A DNA stretch of 64,000 nucleotides from Paragonimus westermani (taxonomy: Eukaryota; Platyhelminthes; Trematoda; Plagiorchiida; Troglotrematidae): positions 12,433-76,432 of the forward strand of contig QNGE01000749.1 of NCBI GenBank assembly GCA_008508345.1, given 5' to 3'. Of this stretch, positions 1 through 9,720 are shown piece after piece (the stretch's first letter is position 1; every line of letters begins with the position of its first letter). The notes under the pieces were generated by a model. It was not told the DNA's origin. It did no database searches and worked only from the letters and a program-made list of their open reading frames with translations. The position numbers were made by a program, and so were the translations under genes.

Positions 1-480
1 CACCTTCCAACACCACGCACGCGCCCGCGTTTTTGAACCGAAATTTCATTCCACAATGCAGCAGCGGTTTCCGCCTATACGTCGTGTGCACTTCTGCCTG
101 ATTTGTGCGTTGGGCTCACGCTTTCTGTCGTCGGTGTTTCGTTTGTCATTTTTCGTCTTTTGGTGCAATTTCGTTGAGCGATGGCTCGTCCGGTCATCTG
201 TGTTCTCCGCACTCCAGTCGCCGTGCGATTTCAGACATATCTTACGGACGCGTTGAGATATTTCACAAGGTGTTGGAATAATCGCACCTCCGATTTGGGC
301 GCTCATTACATGCTGACCTGCGTTGAATCACTATCTGCACTAGCCATTTGGGAATGTGCTCCGCCTTTCTCTCTATCGCAGGTTTCGGCGTGTTCTGTCA
401 ACGTGTGCGTCACCACGACTGTAGATGAACTGTTAAACGATGTGAGGTGCAGGGATTCTCGAGAATGTGCGACCACGTCA
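1..480 (+). repeat. Left arm of large inverted repeat
   Basis: This arm is the reverse complement of 1852-2331. Base 1 pairs with 2331 and base 480 with 1852, with no gaps. By eye the arms differ at only two positions, near 35 and 469. The arm runs off the left edge of the window, so its outer end is unseen. The arm carries overlapping ORFs on both strands (about 95 residues plus, 86 minus), and both recur in the other arm because of the duplication. None matches a protein family I recognise. It could be the terminal inverted repeat of a DNA transposon, a foldback element, or an inverted segmental duplication. Confidence 0.9.
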
Positions 481-1851
481 ATGATGACTTATATAGCAGG
501 CTGAAAGAAACGAACACAATGGCGCAGCGGGGAAGTGCAATCATCGGCATATTTCAACCTTCCGTGTAAGGGAGTTTATTGTAAATCTGTCTCTTCAGCG
601 CTGATTTTCGTGAGGAGTTGGTTACTCGGTCAATGCAACGAATTATAACCAGTTTGGCCGGTTATCAGTTCAAAATAGAACGCGCCTCAAAGACACCTCT
701 TCAGACTTTAGGCAGTTGGCCGTGCGCAATTTTCTTGCTGGATGTAAAAGTGTTTGTACCTAACCATGTTTGTAAGTCTCTGGGGGAAATGAGGAGAACG
801 GTAAATATTGTCTGCTCCGTGTGATCTTTTGATAAACAGACCGGCCAAGTTTACCGTCTGAACGCCTAGAAATGGGAACTTTTAACAGTGGTGCTGTGTA
901 ATCTGACCCGTTCTGATGGGTGGCAGAGGAATATCGGTGAATGCAATTAGACTGATATAAAAATTTATGAAACAACCAAAATCGGTGGGTAGTAAGTTGT
1001 CGGTTTATCATTTGCAGAGCAAACAGCTATCAGTACACTCAGACAGTCCATCTTCGACCATTCCAAGAAAAATGTCGGCCAGTGCTGGACCCAACGAACT
1101 ACCCGAACCAGCCATCGAGTAAGTTTGTGGTATGCCAAATCATTCATGGTAAAGACATGATTCCAGGGAACACCGGTTCCGTGTAATTTGGATGATCCCC
1201 TCACTCCTGGTGCACGGGTCCTAATCGGATTAAACTTTTTATTCCCGCTCCTTCATATATTCAGGCAATGAAAGAGTTCACAGTTCTCTCAATGTTTGTT
1301 CCCCCACTAGAATGTTATTAGCTGGTGTACGATCAGCCTTGAAATCCCGTTTGTCAGCCAGGATGGTACCTATTTTTAGGACATAACCAGCGGTATTCAA
1401 GAATACAGCGCCAGCGCCTTCGTCTGGTTACAGGAGTGCTACGTCTTGCACCTGAGTCGGTTGCTTGATGGCCTGATAATGGTTAGAACTTAGACAGCAA
1501 TGCTGACTTTGATTTTCTTAACGTAACTCCTGGCTAATTTCGCGAAAGTTATGCGGCATACAACCGTGAGGTCTTCTAGCATAGCTCCGAAGCTTTGTTG
1601 GATCTCAGTAAACCTGTCAAGAATTTTCCAGCCCACGTGGATGTGGGAAGTAGCCAGTCTCACAAAACTGTCGTTATTCATCAGGGTTTTCAGTTTTCAC
1701 GATGTTCTGGTGATAACTAAAAGAACGACCACGGTGAATATAGTCCTGATAGAAAATCAATATCTGTTCGTATAATCACGGTTTTGCACCTCATTGTTAA
1801 TCATCGATAAACGATGGCGGAGCACAAGCAAAGACTGGGATAACTGCCCAG
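481..1851. other. Spacer between inverted repeat arms; no gene seen
   Basis: These 1371 bases separate the two arms. No ORF longer than about 85 codons and no transposase or polymerase motif was found. An 11-base match to a tRNA A-box (TGGCGCAGCGG) lies near 520-530, but no B-box follows at the right distance. The spacer is not self-complementary, which argues against a simple snap-back sequencing artefact. Confidence 0.6.
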
Positions 1852-2331
1852 TGACGTGGTCGTACATTCTCGAGAATCCCTGCACCTCACATCGTTTAAC
1901 AGTTCATCTACAGTCGTGGTGACGCACACGTTGACAGAACACGCCGAAACCTGCGATAGAGAGAAAGGCGGAGCACATTCCCAAATGGCTAGTGCAGATA
2001 GTGATTCAACGCAGGTCAGCATGTAATGAGCGCCCAAATCGGAGGTGCGATTATTCCAACACCTTGTGAAATATCTCAACGCGTCCGTAAGATATGTCTG
2101 AAATCGCACGGCGACTGGAGTGCGGAGAACACAGATGACCGGACGAGCCATCGCTCAACGAAATTGCACCAAAAGACGAAAAATGACAAACGAAACACCG
2201 ACGACAGAAAGCGTGAGCCCAACGCACAAATCAGGCAGAAGTGCACACGACGTATAGGCGGAAACCGCTGCTGCATTGTGGAATGAAATTTCGGTTCACA
2301 AACGCGGGCGCGTGCGTGGTGTTGGAAGGTG
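1852..2331 (-). repeat. Right arm of large inverted repeat
   Basis: This arm is the inverted copy of 1-480, at more than 99% identity. The match stops abruptly at 1852 on the inner side. On the outer side it may continue past 2331, because the left arm is cut by the window edge. An 86-codon basic ORF at 2026-2286 is the mirror copy of the minus-strand ORF at 46-306. It is rich in Lys, Arg and Asp and has no recognised domain. The near identity implies recent duplication or gene conversion. Confidence 0.9.
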
Positions 2332-2707
2332 CGAGTTGGACAATAAAGGTCATGCTATATTGAACGAATTTTTGCTACAGGCATGTCAACGTCCGAATGG
2401 AAATCCGGCATATTCGATCTCGAAGCGATTAATCGCAACAGGTCATATGATTGATCGCGCCACTCCTTTTATAGCCTTATTACGCAATCGTAACCCAAAA
2501 ACTGTTGGCGTCTCTCGAAACGTTGCCAATCCAACTTCACGCACCAGATTTCTGTTGGCAGAATTTACTGACGCAATTAATCTAATCGACGTGACTATGA
2601 AACCGTGTACCCCACCCAGATTGCATTCATGTGACGTTCGTTCACTTCACTGTTTTGACGTCATGTCTCACACCTATGTGACCAAATGTTTTTTTTCGCC
2701 ATCTTGA
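2276..2707 (+). other. Unidentified 143-codon ORF at the edge of the inverted repeat
   Basis: This ORF starts inside the right arm and runs 376 bases beyond it. I recognise no domain, signal peptide or membrane segment. The first 18 codons are duplicated in inverted form at the window start. The TIR-like context makes part of a mobile element more likely than a host gene, but chance is equally possible. The rest of the stretch up to the LTR at 2975 shows nothing. Confidence 0.2.
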
Positions 2708-2974
2708 TTACTTGAATAAACCGAACCCACTGTTTCAGACAACCTTATCTAGTCGCTGTTATCCACTGGAATTGTGGTTGATGGCCGAATCTTTCGCTGC
2801 ACGTTTATCATTCCGAAATTATACGTCAACAGCGACGTGAGTTTACGAAAAAGGTCTCTGGTGAAAGACTTATTTTTCTCGTTGATTTTTGTCCCAATTC
2901 GACCTCTTTGGAGCGACGAGTCACCAGCTAATGCTTCGGATCTCGGATCGCATTGAAACGGGAATGATGAAATG

Positions 2975-3254
2975 TGTACGGTCCATCCATGTTACGTTCC
3001 TGCATGTGCACACGCACACACACGATCACTCACTGACGTGACCTTCGCGTTGCGCACAGTTCATGTGCGCACCCTGGCTAGCCTGCCCAGACATGCTTTG
3101 TCCTTCCCTCATTGGCTTGTTGTTGATTCATCGATCCACTCGCTGTAAACTCTGTTCATTGTTAGATGTAATGCACTTTCATGCTGGCTCGGTCAGGATA
3201 CACAAGTTTCCTCTTGCATCACTTCAGTTCTCACTTCAGTGCGTAGTGTATACA
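2975..3254 (+). repeat. 5' LTR
   Basis: This 280-bp LTR starts TGTACGG and ends TATACA, keeping the TG...CA ends expected of LTRs. It matches 6811-7090 without gaps and with four substitutions. It carries a short CA-rich run near 3007-3022. I see no convincing TATA box. Confidence 0.93.
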
Positions 3255-3775
3255 ACAATTTGGCGACAGAGGTGGCTGACAACACCTTCAACTCTTACAA
3301 CAGCGGCAGCAGGCTCAGCTTCAGCAGCAAACAGATTCAGCAGAATACTAAACTGTTGGAAGTTCTAGCGAACAGACTCTCCCTCCAGCCTACAAGTCCC
3401 AGCATTTCAGAAGACACCAAATTAAAGGAACTACTGGCCAGTGGCATTCAAGAGTTTGCATATGATTCAGAAGGCGGAATCACCTTTCTTTCATGGTACA
3501 GACATTATGAGGATATATTTGTTGTTGATGGTGCATCGTTGGATGAGCCAGCTAAAGTGCGCCTCCTGATGCAGAAATTAGGTGCTAACGAGCACACTCA
3601 ATATTGCAACTTCATTTTACCAAATCGCCCTCGAGACTACGGTTTACAAGAGACCGTCTCCATACCTTCAACTATATTTGGAGAACGCACATCACTTTTC
3701 AATATACGTTACAATTGTTTGAAAATCGCACGGCTGCCGGACGAAGATATTGTCATCCTCGGGAAGAGTAAATAG
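3239..3775 (+). pseudogene. gag: Gag, N-terminal part (broken)
   Basis: This open frame of 178 codons starts within the LTR end, so the first ATG is probably not the true start. Residues about 65-130 carry motifs I associate with CsRn1-type Gag capsid: a YDSEGG stretch, SWYRHYEDIF, then KVRLLMQKLG and NFILPNRPRD. Gag would form the particle shell in the cytoplasm. The frame is lost near 3755-3775, where the similarity moves to the next frame (see 3750-4106). The expected full Gag length is therefore split over two frames and one stop. Confidence 0.8.
3261..3278 (+). promoter_or_regulatory. Candidate primer binding site
   Basis: A TGGCGACAG... sequence begins six bases after the 5' LTR, where a minus-strand primer tRNA would pair (PBS sequences start with TGG, complementary to the tRNA CCA end). 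I could not assign the tRNA species, and the match may be decayed. Confidence 0.45.
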
Positions 3776-4195
3776 AGAGTGTGAACGATTTCAGATGAAA
3801 AATATATCAGATGATCAATTCAAATCGTTGATTTTTGTTTCCGGCCTCACCAGAGCAGCAGACGCTGACACCCGAACCCGGTTATTGGCGAAACTTGATT
3901 CAACACAGTCCTTCTTGCAGGAGCTGACGTCTGAATACCTCCGATTAGTAAATCTAAAGAAGGATTCACAAATGCTACAGTCATCAGAGTCACGCGATTT
4001 GATATTGGTTGAAAAAGTCACAAGGACACAATCACATGTACGCAGTGAATCAAGAAACACGAGTTGGCAAAGCCCGCCATCGGCCTGTTGGCACTGCGGT
4101 GAATGACATTTCGCACGACTTTGTCTTTTTTGGTCACACAAATGTCAAGAGTGTGGCCGTTTGGGACACAAAGAAGGCCGTTGTCTTACATCTGG
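3750..4195 (+). pseudogene. gag: Gag, C-terminal part with zinc knuckles (frameshift and internal stop)
   Basis: The Gag similarity continues here in a shifted frame, open to a TGA at 4104-4106. That stop falls in the first zinc-binding region, right after WHCGE. Reading on past the stop in the same frame gives a second intact knuckle, CQECGRLGHKEGRC, which fits CX2CX4HX4C. These knuckles bind RNA during packaging. The stop is a single-codon lesion, not a large rearrangement. Confidence 0.75.
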
Positions 4196-4292
4196 TAGAA
4201 ACCAGTTCCAGAATCGTTCCAGAAGGTAATCAAATGTCGTTTTTTCTACCTCTGATCGTGTCAATCATTATTCACGCAAATTTTCGACTGTT

Positions 4293-4760
4293 TTGATCAA
4301 TACTTTTCTGGTAACACTACAAATCGACACTGCGTCGGATATAACCATCATTTCTCGCTCAACATGGCACAAAATTGGGGAGCCCACTTACCAACCCTCA
4401 CGACGTATCGCACGCAACGCATCTGGCCACCCAATCGCCTTTATGGGAGAATTCAAATGTGAGTTCATATTTCACGATTTACATTGTACCGGTGCGTGTT
4501 ATATCGCAGACTCAAATGATCTGAATTTATTAGGAATTGGTTGGATAGAACAATTCCACTTGTGGGATGTTCCCATTAGCTCTTTTTGTGATATATCATC
4601 TGCACAGTTGTCTCCATTACCCAGTTCTACAGAAGGTGCTGAAGTGTGCAATACTGGCCTGAATGATGTGCTACAAACGCATCAGTACCCACTGCCCATA
4701 CCTGAAAATTTGTTCACACAACTAAATGGCTGCAGAGTTTTCCAAAATCGACCGTTCTGA
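4293..4760 (+). pseudogene. pol: Pol: aspartic protease plus a sliver of RT
   Basis: This 155-codon frame begins with a retropepsin active site, LQIDTASDITIIS (catalytic Asp at about residue 12, DTAS in place of the commoner DTGA or DSGA). The protease would cut the Gag-Pol polyprotein. Around residue 118 (near 4640) the protein jumps directly to an RT segment, NTGLNDVLQTHQYPLPIPEN, which in the family lies well inside the RT domain. The protease-RT linker and N-terminal RT fingers are therefore missing. The frame ends at 4760, after a small indel near 4740 has moved RT to another frame. Confidence 0.78.
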
Positions 4761-6126
4761 TGCTTACCTTCAGGTCAAAGTTGACTACTCAGGTAGGCAG
4801 TATCTGACCATCAACACACATCGAGGGCTATATCAGTATAACAGACTGCCATTTGTCGTGAAATGTGCCCCAGCTATTTTTCAACAGATTATGGATACGA
4901 TGTTGAATGGGCTGTCATACGCTTCAGCCTACGTGGATGACATTATAATTGCAAGCCCATCTATTGATGTTCATCAGGTACATTTGGACGAAGTTCTCAG
5001 CCGAATTAGAACGTACGGTTCTAACCTTCGCAGCAAAAAATGTTCACTTTTCAAGCATCGCATTGCATATCTTGGATCAGTCGTTGACGGAAACGGTCGT
5101 CGCCCGGATCCATCGAAGATAGAGGCTATTGAACACCAACCAACCCCAACGAACAAAGTCGCATTGCAATCATTTCTAGGTATTGTCAACTACTACAATA
5201 ACTTTGTACCAAATATGCATGTTTTACGAGCATCTTTAAATGGACTTTTGGAACACAATGCTAAACGGGTATGGTCTGAGGCTTGCCAATCAGATTTTGA
5301 GCGAATCAAGAGTGTGTTGTTGTCAGACCTTGCGTTAACGCATTGTGACCCTAGATTACCAATTATTTTAGCCACTGATGCCTCTGATTACGGAATCGGA
5401 GCAATTTTGTTGCATCGCTTCCCCTCTGGTGTTCAAAAGGCAGTCAGTCACGTTCCACGCACGTTGACCCCAGCGAAAAGAAACTACAGTCAGGTTGAAA
5501 AAGAAGGATTAGCTATTATTTTTGCAGTTAAAAAGTTCCATAAAATGCTGCATGGTCGAACATTTACATTGTGCACCGATCACAAACCACTGCGGTCTAT
5601 TTTTGGCACTAAAAAGGGCATTCCAGTACACACAGCAAATCGCTTGCAACGGTGGGCAACAATTTTGATCGGGTATGACTTTACGATTCAGTATGTAAGA
5701 ACAACCAGTTTTGGACATGCGGATGCATTATCTAGACTCATCGCCGAGAGGTTTCATGCTCAGACTTCTGAAGATACCGTTATTTCCTCCGTGGAGGTCG
5801 ATGCCGAAGTTAGATCCACGTTCACAGATTCCGTGCGCCACCTTCCCGTCACCTTTCGTGAGATACAAAAACATACTCACGCAGACCCTTGTCTTCAACG
5901 CGTTTTATTTTTCCTGCAAAATGTTCGGCCACAGGTTAGTATAAACTCAGACTATAAGCCATTTTATCGCCGGAAGGATGCCTTAACACGAATCGATGGT
6001 TGTTTAATGTTTGGCGACAGAATAGTGGTACCACGCACGCTTCAGAACAGAGTTCTAGATCAGCTACACCAAGGCCACCCTGGAATCGTGCGAATGAAGT
6101 CCGTCGCACGTTGTTACGCTTATTGA
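4726..6126 (+). pseudogene. pol: Pol: reverse transcriptase, RNase H and start of integrase
   Basis: This is the longest frame in the window, 466 codons. RT: FSKIDRSDAYLQV near residue 5 and the catalytic YVDD at 69-72. The connection domain follows (FLGIVNYYNNFVPN near 150). RNase H keeps all four acidic residues: TDAS (D218), EKEGLA (E260), TDHKPL (D285) and HADALS (D333). The frame ends in the integrase zinc-binding domain with H448 and H451 of the HHCC motif, at a TGA at 6124-6126 that replaces a Trp codon. RT lacks its N-terminal fingers (see 4293-4760), so polymerase activity is unlikely even though palm and RNase H look intact. Confidence 0.9.
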
Positions 6127-6393
6127 CCTAATATAGATCGAGATATTGAACATCTAGTACGTCGGTTTAATAACTGCGCCAAGGCTGCCAAAGCTCCTGT
6201 CAAAGTGGACCTTCATTCATGGCCGTTCTCTTCCGCTCCTGGCGCACGTATACATGTTGACTACGCAGGGCCTAGTAATCAATCACCAGCAGAAGTGTTC
6301 CTGGGAAGGAAGATGCGAACTCCTTTGAATGCCATGCTCCCGTCAATCGTTTCGAACGAATCTAACCACAAAATGAAAAATCAATTTAACTGA
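6127..6393 (+). pseudogene. pol: Pol: integrase remnant with the catalytic core deleted
   Basis: The same frame continues after the stop at 6124-6126. It shows the second half of the zinc domain (NNCAKAAKAPVK; the first Cys of the pair appears replaced by Phe), then the start of the core, IHVDYAGP, whose Asp is the first catalytic acid. Right after that, near 6272-6285, the sequence jumps to the far end of the core (AEVFLGRKMRTP). The region that should hold the second Asp and the Glu of the DDE triad is missing. A second TGA at 6391-6393 follows. Confidence 0.75.
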
Positions 6394-6723
6394 CACCATG
6401 GGACTCGTATGCGCGTATTTCTCCCTGGTGATCTGGTGTGCATTCGTGACTTCAGGCAGCAAGCTAAACATTGGATCCCGGGAACCGTGAGAACGAGAAT
6501 CGGCCACGTAATGTATGCAGTGGACAGCCAGACGGGCACAACCAGAAGACATGTCAATCATATCAAACGCAGATACACAACAGATGACAGCAACGCAAGC
6601 AACATTTATGAACTGCCTATTGATGTACTGTTTGATACATTTTCTATACCAAAAGCAAAACGCCTGAACCTGAACAAAAAAGTGCACCGCCGCTGGAAAG
6701 CAGTCCTGAAGGAAGACATTTAA
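6394..6723 (+). pseudogene. pol: Pol: integrase C-terminal domain
   Basis: In frame after the second stop comes HHGTRMRVFLPGDLVCIRDF, then PGTVRTRIGHVMY and RRHVNHIKRR. This fits the C-terminal DNA-binding, GPY/F-like module of Gypsy integrases. The frame ends at 6723, about 75 bases before the polypurine tract. The C-terminal domain itself is open and only its link to the rest is broken. Confidence 0.7.
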
Positions 6724-6798
6724 GACGCACACGCTCCCCCAATCCAGAGACTTCAGATAAATCCCCACAGACGATCGTACGTGTGACCTTCTTTTTTT

Positions 6799-6810
6799 AA
6801 CAGGGGGAGG
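6799..6810 (+). promoter_or_regulatory. Polypurine tract
   Basis: A purine run, AACAGGGGGAGG, abuts the 3' LTR and is preceded by a run of T (6792-6798), as in the T-box plus PPT arrangement of retroelements. It primes plus-strand DNA synthesis and fixes the 3' LTR start at 6811. Confidence 0.85.
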
Positions 6811-7090
6811 TGTACGGTCCATCCATGTTACGTTCCTGCATGTGCACACGCACACACACGATCACTCACTGACGTGACCTTCGCGTTGCGCACAGTTCAT
6901 GTGCGCACCCTGGCTAGCATGCCCAGACATGCTTCGTCCTTCCCTCATTGGCTTGTTGTTGATTCATCGATCCACTCGCTGTAAACTCTGTTCATTGTTA
7001 GATGTAATGCACTTTCATGCTGGCTCGGTCAGGATACACAAGTTTCCTCTTGCATCACTTCAGTTCTCACTTCAGCGCGTAGTGTAGACA
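6811..7090 (+). repeat. 3' LTR
   Basis: This 280-bp LTR matches the 5' LTR with four substitutions (C/A and T/C in the middle, T/C and T/G near the end). It ends in ACA; the following TAACAG is unrelated to the bases before the 5' LTR. Confidence 0.93.
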
Positions 7091-9380
7091 TAACAGTGTA
7101 GGTGGCACATTAGAGAGTGGCATGGAGGGTTTGTTTCAGACCACTTCTAATTGCAAGGGAAATAACTGTAGACGGGTGTAACATTGGGCATCCGATGATG
7201 CGTGGTTAAAATAAAACCGTATGTGATGTGGTACTCATGGTTTAGGTCATTTTCCAGACAGCTGGGACACGTCGCAGTGGTCCATTCCAGTGTTTGCCTT
7301 TAGTTCACCTAACACTGAGTTCACGCGGCGAATCGCAACATCTCACTGGTGTAGACCTCAAGTGCTCATTTGCCGGCGTGCTCCTCGACAGGTTAGTGCT
7401 TGTCTTCCTTTTTCCAAGTTTAAGTTTTGCACTGCGGTTTAAGTTCTTCATGTCAGTTGGTTAGTACAGGTCGGCATACGGGTGTACGTAGCAACCACCG
7501 CGCAGAACATTGGCATCAAAGTTAGCTCGTCAATGTTTCGGAAACCATTTTCAAACGGGCCGTAACTCGTGCGCATTACCGGTTTGATTGTTCCGTCTAA
7601 TCTCGTGAAAGTTAACAAACGCCATTCAAAAATTACCGACTACTTTCACCAGATTAAACCCCCTACAGTAGGAACTAAGTCCTCCCGAATACTGATTCAT
7701 TGGTGACCACCTCATCAACACCATTTTACTAATTCATGTTTACGTACCTATTTTGCTGGGCGCGAAACAACTCTCAGCGGGCGGTCAGCGCTCAGCTCAG
7801 TTATGTGGTATGTCAACTGAGCGCTATGGGCTTTGGTTGTTAGTAGCCGAGCGATATTATTATTTGGTCGCAGGTCACTCAGATCGCTGATTGGAAGTGG
7901 TCTTCGGAGTGACAATGCGGCGCAGTCGTTTTCCGTGCTTGAATTCACGTCATTGCCAATTTTTAAGCTCAATCCTTTTGATATTCTATTTCATAATGTT
8001 CTTTACTTTCACATCTCTCGTACGGTAAACAGCGGCTTGAACCATAATACATTTCTGTCAGTTTCTTGACTGTTGCGAACGTATGAATGAACACATCCAA
8101 TCATATCAAAGTTACCAATCGATCACGAGTAACCATTCTACGCCTGACCAGGGACATGAGCTAATCAGCACAACCAACATGTAACAAGTATTCTGCTAGA
8201 GATAGTTGTGTGGAGGTACATGCGGGTATTCGCTGGCGGTAAAGAAAACATATCTGTGAGGTACGCGCGTTCATGTTAGCAGTATTTGAGTCAGGTTTAA
8301 GCAGATGTTCATTTGCACTGAACGTTTCACTTCGTCGTGTATACAACGGACCAGTGGAATTGAAAGTCGGCTTAATATTGATCCTGCGTTTTCAGGACAT
8401 CGGACCTATACAACACGCTCAGACAAGCTTCGACTGTGTTTTTCGTTGTAACAGTCAACAAATCAAATAGAGTACAAGTGTCACGTGTGGATTCTTCACA
8501 CACAGTTGAGAAAGCTGGCTTGTCTGTGAACAAAACTGTCGGTGACGTTTTTCATATCAAATTTTATTTAGGCATTCATGTAGAAAACTCACTCAAAATA
8601 CTTAAATATATTAGGTCTCTAGCACAGGTACCGAGGAAAATAAATTAGCAAAAAACAGTACTGCCATAAGTAGTACACACAATATAGTGCACAGATTAAC
8701 ATAGTATCATATAAAGAGCAAACCAACTTTACCTTCAGCGAAATCTCAATATCAAGAAGCACAGCCTAGTAGTGAAAGTAGTTTTTCGGGTCATTGTGGC
8801 GATTGCTCAATTCTCGCAAATCTGTCACGCAGTCCTACTGTCATAACAGCATAAGCACCCGTGAACCAAGTCACTTAACACCCCGCATCATAGACTATGT
8901 AGATCCGCACTTCCGCTGTGCCAGTTACCATTTTTTACCACTCACACGTTCACAGTTGAATAACGCGGACTGGCTACCGGACGTCATCACTCATTTATAA
9001 TAGACGACAAATACCGCCTTGCGCCGGTGACTTAACTTCAGTAATTTCAGTCAAACTGCCTGGAACGAGGCATCGTAAACTTAGGCAAACTCCAGACATG
9101 CGTGAGAACTTCTCGAAACAGTATTCTTCAGCCCGTTGAATAAACAAACACATCGAGCTGGACAAAATCCATGAACCAACGCTCACCAAGGATTTGAAGA
9201 GATGTAGATGCCATCGAGGCCAAAGGCCGGTAGCCCCAATCGAAGTAACTTAAACAGATCAGACCAAAGTCGAAACGAGACAGTGGATAGCAAATCGGAC
9301 GGAAGTCCATAATAGAGAGATGACTCACTCAATCAATTTACAACCAAGCAGATTCGAGGTCAAAATGCGGCAGAAACAGG
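7091..9380. other. No gene recognised
   Basis: Only short ORFs under 80 codons lie here, mostly overlapping on both strands, and none shows a known motif. No RNA gene, tandem repeat or transposon end was recognised. Confidence 0.5.
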
Positions 9381-9389
9381 GAGCGGCCA

Positions 9390-9720
9390 ATTGGACTCCA
9401 GCTCAAAGACCCAAGGATTACAGGAAATAACCAATCAAATATCGCGTCAAATTTCGAATGCAAACAAAATCAACCAGTGGTAGACCAGGTCGAAGACAAA
9501 AAATAACAGAAAGCGACCAACTCGCTCTGCTACACCTCACTAAATTCCACGCTCAAAACTATACGTGGAAACACGCACTGATGATGGCACCTCGTTTAGT
9601 GATGAAACGTTTACAATCTGAGTGCCGAGCTCGGCGAACGTACCAATACTAAAACCACCAACGTGAGCTACGAACAACACCACCACTGTTCCTAACTATC
9701 AGAGTTGGTATACTTTGAAA
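9390..9720 (+). pseudogene. Possible Tc1/mariner-like transposase relic
   Basis: The 64-codon ORF at 9458-9652 contains SGRPGRRQKITESDQ and later KRLQSECRARRTY. In Tc1/mariner transposases the DNA-binding region has a GRP motif followed by a second helix-turn-helix that ends in a similar Arg-rich turn before the DDE domain. The spacing fits, but no catalytic domain and no terminal inverted repeats were found. An AT-hook-like chance sequence is the main alternative. Confidence 0.35.

Larger units (their letters stand above)
2975..7090 (+). mobile_element. Degenerate Ty3/Gypsy LTR retrotransposon (CsRn1-like)
   Basis: This 4116-bp element has two 280-bp LTRs, a primer-binding-site candidate, gag, protease, reverse transcriptase, RNase H and integrase remnants in the Ty3/Gypsy order, and a polypurine tract directly before the 3' LTR. 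The Gag motifs, the RT YVDD and the integrase remnant resemble the CsRn1 lineage known from flukes; that placement is by memory of the family, not by search. It cannot be autonomous. Gag is frameshifted and has an in-frame stop, protease and RT are in different frames, the N-terminal part of RT is missing, and the integrase core has lost most of its catalytic domain. No target-site duplication is visible (bases before: AATG; after: TAAC). Confidence 0.93.

Noticed and set aside
46..504. ORFs of 86 and 107 codons at the window start
   Set aside because: They lie on opposite strands of an inverted repeat arm and recur in the other arm only because the DNA is duplicated. No domain supports either.
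520..530. A-box-like TGGCGCAGCGG
   Set aside because: No B-box follows at tRNA spacing and no SINE body similarity was found around it.
1852..2286. A possible helix-turn-helix string (MSEIARRLECGE) in the right arm
   Set aside because: It is a 12-residue resemblance in a frame that stops soon after, too short to call a transposase.
6343..6855. 170-codon minus-strand ORF
   Set aside because: It is a shadow of the integrase C-terminal region and 3' LTR on the opposite strand.
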